64,000 bases of DNA from Fortiea contorta PCC 7126 (GTDB lineage: Bacteria; Cyanobacteriota; Cyanobacteriia; Cyanobacteriales; Nostocaceae): contig NZ_KB235930.1 of assembly GCF_000332295.1 (NCBI RefSeq), positions 4,553,895 to 4,617,894 of the forward strand. Reading direction: 5' to 3'. The position numbers were made by a program, and so were the translations under genes. Of this stretch, positions 45,364 to 53,616 are shown in pieces. Every line of letters starts with the position of its first letter. The stretch's first letter is position 1. Under the pieces are notes generated by a model. That model was not told the origin of the DNA. It saw only the letters and a program-made list of their open reading frames with translations, and searched no databases.

Positions 45364-45635
45364 GTGGGGAGATGGGGAGGTGGGGAGGTGGGGAGGTGGG
45401 GAGTGTGGGGAGTGTGGGGAGTGTGGGGAGAAAAAGAATTGAAGAACTTATGCTGACGCTTGTAATCTTCCCCGTCTTCTCCTTCCTCCCACACCCCCCA
45501 CACCTCCCACACTTCCCCCTCTTCCCCCTCTTCCCCCTCTTCCCACACCTCCCACACCCCCCACACCCCCCACACCCCCCACCCTTCCCACACTTCCCCC
45601 TCTTCCCCCTCTTCCCACACCTCCCCCGCCATTTT
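45364..45635. repeat. Facing G-rich and C-rich heptamer arrays
   Basis: Plus-strand GGGGAGGT/GGGGAGTGT units run to about 45430 and CCCACAC/TTCCCCC units from 45467 to 45635. The arms are complementary in type, so the region can fold into a long hairpin or G-quadruplex. The long reading frames here on both strands are low-complexity and not genes. Confidence 0.8.
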
Positions 45636-45752
45636 TATGAGAGTTGTATAAAGTAAAACCCGGCTTATATAAAGAATTTGTATGTATCAATTGATATAGA
45701 TGTAATTACCATAAGATTGGAGTGCTCATAATACAGTAAATTACACGCTTAT

Positions 45753-47432
45753 ATGTTCGTCGATGCTCGTTTGCTACCTGTAGACCAAGTTATCGAAACT
45801 GAAGTCTGTATTGTCGGCGCAGGCCCGGCCGGAATTACACTAGCCCGTGAATTTATCGGACAAAAGACAAAAGTTTGCGTTGTGGAAAGTGGCGGAGAGG
45901 AAGTTGACCCACAAACTCAAGCGCTTTCCGAGGGATTAACCGTTGGCGACCCCTTCTTGACTGTGGCGGACACTCGCTGTCGTAGGTTCGGCGGTAATTC
46001 CAACATTTGGGCAGTTAAAATAGGCAACGGGCAAATAGGGGTACGCTATGCTCCCCTAGACGAGATTGATTTTGAGCACCGAGACTGGATACCTCATAGC
46101 GGCTGGCCTTTTGGGCGATCGCATTTAGATCCATTTTATGAACGCGCCCAGTCAGTTTGCCAAGCAGGGCCTTTCGCCTATGAAGCTGATACATGGGAAG
46201 AGGAACAGATTCAGCGTTTACCCCTGAATGAAGAGCAGGTGGTGACGAAAATGTTTCAGTTTGGCGCTCGTGATGTGTTTAGCCACAAATATCGGGAAGA
46301 ATTGAGAGCCGCTGACAACATCAGTGTTTACCTCAACGCCAACGTGATTAATATTGAAAGTAACGATTCTGTAAATAGAGTCACTCGTTTACAAGTTGCT
46401 ACTCTGCGGGACAACAAGTTTTACGTAGCTGCGAAGGTGTTTATCCTAGCTACAGGTGGGTTAGAAAACGCCCGCATATTATTGATGTCTAATACTCAAC
46501 AAACCGCCGGCTTGGGTAACGGTCATGATGTAGTAGGCAGATACTTTATCGATCATCCCATAGCTGACGGTGGCGTATTTGTTCCTAGCGATCGCCAATT
46601 ATTTAACACCACAGCCTTGTATGATTTAAGACTAGTCAGAAATACCAACATCTTAGGTCATCTTGTCCCCTCAAAAGCCGTAATGGAACGCGAGCAATTA
46701 GCCAACATCTGCGCCGTGTTTTTTCCCCGCCCCAGTAGACGTCAGTGGAAAGCAGTAGAATCATTCAAAGCGATCGCCGAGTCCATCGCTAGTAAAAAAT
46801 TCCCCGAAAACTTCTGGCCAGGCTTACTGAATACTATTAGTGGCATTGATTACGTCACCCTTGCCACCTACTTAGCCATCACCAAACGTCAATCTTTGCT
46901 ACATGCCTTTGGTAGAGGCGGTTGGTCAGACATCCCCAACAACGATCGCCGCTTTCAAAGCTACCAAATCGTGCATCTATTAGAACAACTACCACAACCA
47001 GCTAACCGAGTTGTCCTCAGCAAAGAACGAGATGCATTAGGCTGTCAAAAACTAGAACTGCAATGGCGCTGGGATCCAGAAAATGGTCGCAGTATCGGGC
47101 GCGCCCAAGAAGTTTTTGCGAGGGAACTAGCCCGCGCCGGCTTGGGTGAGTTTCAATTAGACCGAAAAGATGGTCTTCCCCGACTCAGTATTCCCAGTGG
47201 TGCTGCACATCACATGGGCACAACCCGCATCCATGTAGACCCCAAACAGGGAGTTGTGGATGAAAATTGTCGCGTTCATGGCGTCTCTAACTTATTCATA
47301 GCGGGTAGCTCTGTTTTCCCCACTGGTGGTTACGCCAACCCCACTTTAACAATTGTGGCTCTTTCCCTCCGCCTAGCAGAACAAATTAAAAAAGAGCTAG
47401 CAACCCAAAATTACTTGGCGCCAGCTTTGTAA
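45753..47432 (+). CDS. GMC family FAD-dependent oxidoreductase
   Basis: A 559-residue flavoenzyme. The Rossmann fold at residues 9-40 reads EVCIVGAGPAGITLAREF. The middle binds FAD (RRFGGNSNIWAV). The C-terminal GMC domain holds GAAHHMGTTRIHVDP, with the HH active-site pair area, and the family end NLFIAGSSVFPTGGYANPTL. Typical substrates are alcohols, sugars or sterols. The gene stands alone after a low-complexity array. No signal peptide is seen. The substrate cannot be told. Confidence 0.92.
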   Translation: MFVDARLLPVDQVIETEVCIVGAGPAGITLAREFIGQKTKVCVVESGGEEVDPQTQALSEGLTVGDPFLTVADTRCRRFGGNSNIWAVKIGNGQIGVRYAPLDEIDFEHRDWIPHSGWPFGRSHLDPFYERAQSVCQAGPFAYEADTWEEEQIQRLPLNEEQVVTKMFQFGARDVFSHKYREELRAADNISVYLNANVINIESNDSVNRVTRLQVATLRDNKFYVAAKVFILATGGLENARILLMSNTQQTAGLGNGHDVVGRYFIDHPIADGGVFVPSDRQLFNTTALYDLRLVRNTNILGHLVPSKAVMEREQLANICAVFFPRPSRRQWKAVESFKAIAESIASKKFPENFWPGLLNTISGIDYVTLATYLAITKRQSLLHAFGRGGWSDIPNNDRRFQSYQIVHLLEQLPQPANRVVLSKERDALGCQKLELQWRWDPENGRSIGRAQEVFARELARAGLGEFQLDRKDGLPRLSIPSGAAHHMGTTRIHVDPKQGVVDENCRVHGVSNLFIAGSSVFPTGGYANPTLTIVALSLRLAEQIKKELATQNYLAPAL

Positions 47433-47462
47433 TTAATTAGCCTAAAACCCTGTCTTTTTGGT

Positions 47463-47490
47463 GTAGAGACGCGAAATTTCACGTCTCTAC
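47463..47490. repeat. Palindromic intergenic repeat GTAGAGACG..CGTCTCTAC
   Basis: GTAGAGACGCGAAATTTCACGTCTCTAC is a near-perfect hairpin 30 bp after the GMC stop and resembles the one at 2074. It may act as terminator. Confidence 0.6.
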
Positions 47491-47576
47491 AGGGTTTTGG
47501 TAACAAGGTAATAGGAATTCAAATAATCTTTGCAACAGATGAATCGTTGATTAGGGCGAACAACCGTACCCTGCTC

Positions 47577-47879
47577 TAATACCAATTCACGAAAAAGTTG
47601 ATACAGATAAATTTCCCGTAGGGAACAGTGCCCAGTGGTGTCAACTTAACGTAAAACCTATAGCCCACAAGGAACTGAAGTTCCGTGGCTTAAGCGAAAG
47701 TCATCTAAAGATGACTAAATATGCCAAAAATCTTTAGTCTACTTCAGTAGACTTGCGCTATGAGCCTGAGAATTCATTCTCAGGCGGATGAGTCAGCCAA
47801 CAGATAAGCCATTTCTCGCTTAAGTTGACACCAATGGGCACTGTTCCCTACCAACGTGTTTGTATTATTTTAAAGTGAG
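47577..47879 (-). mobile_element. MITE-like composite element, copy 2
   Basis: Inverted relative to copy 1 at 823. The left end TAATACCAATTCAC at 47577 is intact. The inner inverted repeats CAGTGCCCAGTGGTGTCAAC and TTGACACCAATGGGCACTG are almost perfect. The right outer end breaks off after TTAAAGTGA, so one terminus is lost. The core hairpins (47663-47787) keep the shape but differ in stem sequence from copies 1 and 3. Confidence 0.75.
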
Positions 47880-47907
47880 ACGCACAGTTTTCGCTAAGTG
47901 TACTAAA

Positions 47908-47946
47908 CCCCTAGCCCCTAGCCCCTAACCCCTAGCCCCTAGCCCC
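47908..47946. repeat. Heptamer tandem repeat (CCCCTAG)
   Basis: Five to six units of CCCCTAG/CCCCTAA right before the stop of the haemagglutinin-like gene. Confidence 0.8.
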
Positions 47947-47949
47947 GTG

Positions 47950-50774
47950 CTAACTACGAGAACATTCTCGACTCAACACCATCTGTCCATCACTGAGGCG
48001 ATAAGAACCTTCAGCTGGGACAATTGAATCGCCTTTGTTGGAAAAAACGGATGTCCCGACACCCCGGACATCACCAGTGGTGTATGGAGAAGTTAAAGCC
48101 CAAGGACGGTCAGTGCGTAAACCACCAGTACCAGTAAGATAAAAAGTGCTGTTGTGTACCTTGTTACCACGCGCAATACAGCTACGAGCCAAGAACTCAT
48201 CACTACTAATAAAAGGTAAAGCACCGGCAAATAAACTTTGCAGAGAACGGTCATCTGGTGCGTTAATTTTAATCACACCGGGTAAACCTAATTCTGAACT
48301 AGCTGTAATATCACTGTAGTCAGTTGGTTTGGGGCGGGCTTGAATCCCGAAGATGCCTTGGGAATTGATTTCGATATTGCCACCGTTTCCCAGATAAGCA
48401 TTAGCGCTGATGTCGCTGTTTTCTTTGGGAATAGCGACGAGAAATTTAGCATTAATATTGATATTACCGCCATTGCCACCTGACCCGGCACTTGCGGTGA
48501 TGTTGCTGTTATGACGCAAGAGTAATAAATCATCTGCAGTTAAGCGAATATTTCCACCATCAGTAAATTTATTGACAGCCTCAATAGCCGCTTTATTATC
48601 TAGTTCCACGGTATCAGAATTAATATTAATATTGCCGGCAGTTCCATTACCAGAGCTACTAACAGATAAAACAGCACCATTTAGATATAAATCACGCGCT
48701 GTGACATTAATATTACCGCCTTCAGTTTTACCTGTTAATCCTGAATCTTTTTCAACTCTACTAAAGATGCCAGTATCAAATTTTAAACCATCGGTAGTCG
48801 TTCCTTGAAGAGAGAATTTTCCTCCAGCATTCACCGTGACATCACCTGCATTTCCTTGGTTAAATGTCTGAGCTAGGATGTTAGCACCATTTGTGAAAGA
48901 AATATCATCAGTAGCATTAATTAACACGTTTCCTGCATTTGCTTTACTCTCAGTAGAGGAACGTAAAACAGCACCATCAGATAAAGAAAAATTGCGCCCT
49001 TGAATTTCAATATCTCCGCCTTTACCTACTGCGTTTAGGTAAGGAGAAGACAACAACTCGCTTTTTCCAGAAATAAAAACATCACCACCTGCGCGAATTG
49101 CAATTTTCCCAGCATTTCTATCTTTGGTAATAAATGTTGCTATATTACTATCTTTAATAGTTGTGTTACCTGATGTGGTTATAAAGACGTTACCGGCATT
49201 GCCTTTACCAGCAGATAACGTCAACAAAAGAGCAGCATTAGATAGCTCAAAACTACGGGCTGAAATCTCAATATCACCACTGTTACCTACCCCAGTTTCC
49301 AACACGCCGCTAGATATGCAACTACGTCCGGAAATTATTACAGCACCACCTGCTTGAATTTTTGTATTTCCACCATTACCTTCACCTATTGTACCATTCA
49401 ACAGGAAAGAACCACCTGTTAAGGAAACATAATCTTTTGTATTTATTAAAATATTGCCACCATTACCTTTACCACCAAGATTGCTGTTAAAAATCAAAGA
49501 TCCTCCGCTTGCAGAAAATGACTTGGCGAGGATATCAATATTTCCTGCATTACCTACACCTGTATTAATAACACTACTGGAAATAGTGCTGTTATTTGAA
49601 ATCGAAATAGTATCTGTTGCTTTAACAATAATATTGCCACCGTTTCCCTGTCCATTAGTGCTAGCAGTAAAATAAGAGCCATTATCTAACGAAAGCTTTC
49701 CTGTTTGGATATCAATATTTCCACCATTACCAACACCTCCCATGAGCACTTGACTTGTGATCCCACTAATCGAACAATTGTGCCTGTGGCGTTGATTTCT
49801 ATATTTCCGCCTTGACTATTTGGTGTTCCTAAACCTTTTTCTATTCCGGCTCTGAGTTTGCTTTCTCCTGCTAAATTTACATCGCGTCCATAAATTCTTA
49901 TATCCCCGCCGTTCGCACTTCTCACATTAATTTCGGCGGCGTTATTTAGGGAAACATTTCCTCTTTCTACATTGTCTGGCACTGATAATTTGATCTGATT
50001 CCCAGCAAGATTTAATCCGACGTTTCCCGGTGCGGCTAAACTTGCTAATTCTACATTCCCGCCATTGGCGTGGATACTCCCACCATCTATGTTGATGTTG
50101 TTACCAACTAATAATAAACTTTTACCATCAGGTACTCTTAAACCTGTGACTTCTTCTCCTAAAAGATTTTTTCCGGCTGCTGCTTGTGATTGATTAATCA
50201 GGTTGCCATTTTGATCAATTCTATTCGCAAATAGGACTGAGGGATGAATTGTTAATAATGGAACTGGTTCAGGATTTGTGGCGCTGAAATTTCCTTGATT
50301 TCCAAATTGGACGCCGTTTGCTGTTGTCCCGACGAAGGCTCCTTGGACGTCTAAACTGGCTTCTTTACCAAATATAATTCCGTTGGGATTGATTAAGAAT
50401 AAGTTGGGATGGGAGCTACCGGTTGTTCCGAGTTTACCGAAAATTTCGGAGGCGTTACCACCTGTGACTCGTGCAAAAATGTTTTGAATGTCGGCGTTGG
50501 GGCTGGAGAAATATGCTTCTCTCCCGGCGCTGATGTTAAATTCTGCGAAGCTGTGAAACAGATTTATTTGACGAATTGCACCACCTGTGATCAGTTCGAT
50601 TTGTTGTCCTTGAAAGTTGGTGATGACTTGGGATGATTCTGCACCTAGTGTGTTGTCGGGGACAATGTTACTGGTCTGTGCTTGGGTTTTGGCTATGAAG
50701 AGACTGATGCTGGAGGTGCTGATTAAGCTTGCTAATGCTAACTGTAAGGCGTATTTTCTCTTCATGGGATGCAA
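47950..50774 (-). pseudogene. Filamentous-haemagglutinin-like secreted protein, frameshifted
   Basis: Two frames on the minus strand form one gene. The first, 49686-50774, begins MKRKYALQLALASLISTSS with a signal peptide, then the two-partner secretion domain with FLINPNGIIFGKEASLDVQG. The second, 47950-49749, continues the same Asn/Gly-rich beta-helix repeats (GNGGNI.I....) and ends with SNKGDSIVPAEGSYRLSDGQ. The frames overlap at 49686-49749, and homology passes from one to the other near 49740, indicating a one-base change. ATG 50774 has AGGA 5 nt upstream. An intact protein would have about 930 residues, exported through a TpsB pore. Confidence 0.8.
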
Positions 50775-50852
50775 TTTCCTGGGGATGATTTGAGTATCTA
50801 ATTAATCTGTGTTTTTCCGCAATGTTTACAGTAAATATTCATTTATGTGATC

Positions 50853-50875
50853 ATGGCAATACAGTTTTCTGCACA
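50853..50875. repeat. Direct repeat, copy 1
   Basis: ATGGCAATACAGTTTTCTGC followed by ACA. The same 23 bases are at 51462. The two copies frame MITE copy 3 and the 21-bp minisatellite. Confidence 0.8.
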
Positions 50876-50914
50876 TTTGCTGCAGGGGATGGGGGGATGG
50901 GGTGATGGGGTGAT

Positions 50915-51103
50915 CATTGGTGTCAACTTCAGCTAAAAATAACCTCACCATTAGCTTCATGACCCGCCGTGAACTTAAGTTCACGTCTCATAGCGAAAGT
51001 CTACTGAAGTAGACTGAGGATTTTTGGGCATATTTAGTCATCTTGAGATGACTTCAGCTATGAGCAAGGAAATTCATTTCCTTGCGGGACATGGATTTTA
51101 CGT
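50915..51103 (+). mobile_element. MITE-like element, copy 3 (inner part only)
   Basis: CATTGGTGTCAACTTCAG on the left matches the inner end of the other copies. The core 50963-51089 has CCCGCC/TGCGGG, a GTGAACTTAAGTTCAC hairpin, the shared AGTCTACT and AGTCATCT hairpins and AAGGAAATTCATTTCCTT. The right inverted repeat is missing. Orientation is the same as copy 1. Confidence 0.7.
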
Positions 51104-51131
51104 ATTTCTGAACTTGTTAGCAAACAACTGT

Positions 51132-51383
51132 GTTGTCAACCAAGGAACATTTGTGGTCAACCCAGGAACATTTGTTGCGAACCAAGGAACATTTGTTGCA
51201 AACCAAGGAACATTTGTGGTCAACCAAGGAACATTTGTGGTCAACCAAGGAACATTTGTTGCAAACCAAGGAACATTTGTTGCAAACCAAGGAACATTTG
51301 TTGCAAACCAAGGAACATTTGTTGCAAACCAAGGAACATTTGCGGTCAACCAAGGAACATTTGTGGTCAACCAAGGAACTTGT
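51132..51383 (+). repeat. 21-bp minisatellite, 12 units
   Basis: Twelve consecutive 21-bp units ending AACCAAGGAACATTT, with the first two codons alternating between GTTGCA and GTGGTC types. Because 21 is a multiple of 3, the array stays open in several frames on both strands (plus-strand heptapeptide VANQGTF). I treat the ORF across it (51024-51503) as not proven. Confidence 0.9.
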
Positions 51384-51461
51384 TTAATTAACAATCAATC
51401 TTCACCCCATCCCCCCATCCCCCCATTCCCAACTTCCACAAGTAATATCTATGATCTAATG

Positions 51462-51484
51462 ATGGCAATACAGTTTTCTGCACA
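51462..51484. repeat. Direct repeat, copy 2
   Basis: Same 23 bases as at 50853, followed by AATGCGATCGC. It closes the interval with MITE copy 3 and the minisatellite. Confidence 0.8.
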
Positions 51485-51563
51485 AATGCGATCGCTTTTA
51501 TGAACTTCCCTGGTGTTAATACTGCACACAAGCAAGCAGAAAAGACGGCTGTGTGACTGGGAA

Positions 51564-52166
51564 ATGTCGGATAAACCACGGACTTCGCCTTATGCTTTTC
51601 AAGGACACGGCGAAAGTGCTTTGGAATGGTTAGCGACAGCAAGAGCAGTTTCTGGTTTGGGTATTATTACTGAGGTGATGGATGGAGCGGAGTTAGAAAT
51701 GGTGGCGTCGGTTGCAGATATCTTGCAAATTGGCGCCCGCAACATGCAAAACTTTTCTCTGTTGAAAAAAGTCGGCGCGACGAATAAACCTGTGTTGCTC
51801 AAACGTGGGGCGTCAGCGACGATTGAAGATTGGTTGATGTCTGCGGAGTATATTTTAGCGGCGGGAAATCCCCATGTGATTCTCTGCGAACGGGGAATTA
51901 GAACTTTTGACCGGGAATATACACGCAATACTTTAGATATATCTGCGGTTCCTGTTTTGCGTAGTTTAACTCATTTGCCAATTGCGGTTGATCCGAGTCA
52001 TGGTACGGGGAAATCGGAATTTGTTACCCCGATGGCGCTGGGGGCGATCGCTGCTGGTTGTGATGCGCTGATGGTAGAGGTTCACCCTAATCCGCAAAAA
52101 GCGCTCTCAGATGGGCCGCAATCGCTCAATTTTGCCGCTTTCGATGATTGCGAATGCTTCTCCTAA
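51564..52166 (+). pseudogene. N-terminally truncated DAHP synthase (type I beta)
   Basis: Homology starts at [18 protein letters not shown], about 100 residues into a normal 340-residue enzyme, and runs through [57 protein letters not shown] and [16 protein letters not shown] to [20 protein letters not shown]. The N-terminal GPCSVE metal site is missing, so it cannot be active. Homology ends at about 52140, where acyl-AMP-ligase sequence begins. Normally it condenses PEP and erythrose-4-phosphate in the shikimate pathway. Confidence 0.88.
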
Positions 52167-52318
52167 AGCCCGCGCTGTGGAGATGGATTGGAATTCTCCT
52201 GCTAGTATTGTCTATACTTCTGGGACTACTGGTTTTCCTAAAGGTGCGACTCTTTCTCACGGTAATATCGTTTCTAATATTTCTGCACACAATCGCTGTT
52301 GCGGGATGCATCAAAGTG
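52145..52318 (+). pseudogene. Internal fragment of an acyl-AMP ligase/acyl-CoA synthetase
   Basis: In the frame starting near 52111 the DNA reads PASIVYTSGTTGFPKGATLS, the P-loop-like adenylate motif, then HGNIVSNISAHNRCCGMHQS. About 58 residues remain of a normally 500-600 residue enzyme. The left side joins directly to the DAHP synthase fragment. The right side stops exactly at a 181-bp MITE-like element. Confidence 0.85.
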
Positions 52319-52499
52319 ATATCCCTCTTCTGTCACTCTCCATAGATAAAAATCTATAATTTTTACTGCATAAGAGTTTCAGGATAAAACAATGATAATG
52401 CTTATCATATTAGAAAATAAAGTCACAAACCCAGTCCCAGTCAGAGTTTTAAACATTGCTTTTGATTTGTGTTTCCGGAGAGTGACAAAAGCGGGATAT
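52319..52499. mobile_element. 181-bp MITE-like element
   Basis: Terminal inverted repeats of 23 bp (ATATCCC.CTT.TGTCACTCTC on both arms, 21 matches of 23). The interior is AT-rich with a palindrome TGATAA-TGC-TTATCA. It has no coding capacity. It interrupts or ends the ligase fragment and precedes the KAS III remnant. A target-site duplication is not obvious. Confidence 0.7.
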
Positions 52500-52520
52500 T
52501 GAAGCAAAAGGAGAACAATC

Positions 52521-52806
52521 ATGATTTTACAACCAGTTGGCATTCGAGCGATCGCGCTGAATTTTCCCCGCACCATCCGCACCAATGATTATTACCGTCA
52601 GAATTTCCCCCAGTTGGTCGCGGAAACGGACAATTAACCTCAATCCCTTCTACGCCAATATCGGCCAGACTTTCCCCGTCGCCAACCTCTACCACGCCGC
52701 CCAAGCAGGTAAAATCCGGGAAAATGATTTAGTTCTCGTTTATACGATGGGTTCCTCTTCCAACGCTGGTGCTAGCGTCATGCGTTGGGGTGATGTCGCC
52801 TTGGGA
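52521..52806 (+). pseudogene. Ketoacyl-ACP synthase III-like gene with internal deletion
   Basis: ATG 52521 (with AAGGAG upstream) begins a typical start, MILQPVGIRAIALNFPRT, with RTNDYYRQNFPQLV. After about 38 residues the frame meets TAA at 52635. In another frame the C-terminal end of the same enzyme type follows at once (LNPFYANIGQTFPVANLYHA, ENDLVLVYTMGSSSNAGASV, MRWGDVALG). About 230 central residues, including the active-site cysteine, are missing. Confidence 0.8.
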
Positions 52807-52865
52807 ACCCCACCCGCACCCCCTCGGAGCCTTGCTCTACACAATCAGAAAAGTTTCATGAGTGC

Positions 52866-52897
52866 TGAAAAATCTGGGACTAAAGTCCTGACTGCAA
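52866..52897. repeat. Dispersed repeat with GGACTAAAGTCC palindrome
   Basis: AAAAATCTGGGACTAAAGTC followed by CTGACT matches the repeat after glgA at 37456-37484. Confidence 0.7.
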
Positions 52898-52930
52898 ACT
52901 AATTCATCTATCAAAATTACGAGGTGTTCG

Positions 52931-53179
52931 ATGAAATTCTGGAAAAAAATATCGGCTGTATTAGTAATAGCGATCGTCCTATTTCTATTCCAAATTACAA
53001 CAGCCCAAGCCGCAACCTACAAATTTACATTCACAGGTGCAGAAGCCAACGGTTACTTTATTTATGATACCGCTGCCAAAGGAGAAAAAAAATCACCCTA
53101 CATGACCCAATATTACGGCGGTGGACAAGATTATAAATGTGTCCAGGGCGAATGCAACAGCATGATCAATGGTTTTTAG
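52931..53179 (+). pseudogene. N-terminal fragment of a secreted protein
   Basis: Signal peptide (FWKKISAVLVIAIVLFLFQI then TTAQAA) followed by TYKFTFTGAEANGYFIYDTA, the beginning of an exported beta-rich protein of the kind seen in cyanobacterial PEP-CTERM-like proteins. At about 53155 the prephenate dehydrogenase fragment begins in another frame, so the C-terminus is missing. The complete protein cannot be named. Confidence 0.6.
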
Positions 53180-53616
53180 ACTTGATTGAAAATGCTGGCG
53201 GAAAATTAATTTTTGCCACTCCAGAAGAACACGACGAAATGATGGTAGTGGTGCAAGCAATTCGCCATTTTGCAACTCTCAATTTAGGTGTTTTTTTAGC
53301 AACAGAAAATGTTAATATACAACGGAGTTTAGATTTTTCTACTCCCCTTTATCAACAAGAAATTAGTATCATTAGCCGCCTAATTGCTCAATCTGCGCCG
53401 ATGGTTGCAGATATCATGCTGGCTACACAATCACGACGGGAGGCGATCGCTCGACTAGCAGACACAACCAATAGACTAGCGCAGTTAGTCACACAAGGAA
53501 ATCGAGACGCACTAATTTCGGAGTTACAAAAGTTACAAAGCTTTTTTGCAGCCGCAGTCGGTGACAGCTTTTATCGCCCCAGCACAACCCATACACCTAT
53601 CAAACAAGTCCAACTT
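53137..53616 (+). pseudogene. C-terminal part of prephenate dehydrogenase (T-protein type TyrA)
   Basis: From about 53158 the frame reads HDQWFLDLIENAGGKLIFAT, then PEEHDEMMVVVQAIRHFATL, then the helical dimer domain (SLDFSTPLYQQEISIISRLI, MLATQSRREAIARLADTT). This matches the C-terminal domain of TyrA; the NAD-binding domain and any chorismate mutase domain are gone. There is no stop codon: the frame runs on in phase into the ABC exporter ORF at 53617. TyrA makes 4-hydroxyphenylpyruvate for tyrosine. Confidence 0.82.

Noticed and set aside
45306-45690. Several Gly/Val- or Pro/His-rich ORFs on both strands
   Set aside because: They are translations of heptamer arrays, with low complexity and no start signals.
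51132-51383. Possible CRISPR array
   Set aside because: The units are contiguous 21-mers without unique spacers and there are no cas genes; this is a minisatellite.
51024-51503. 159-residue ORF with heptapeptide repeats
   Set aside because: Its first part is MITE copy 3 and the rest a 21-bp minisatellite open on both strands; there is no ribosome-binding site. Treated as repeat DNA.
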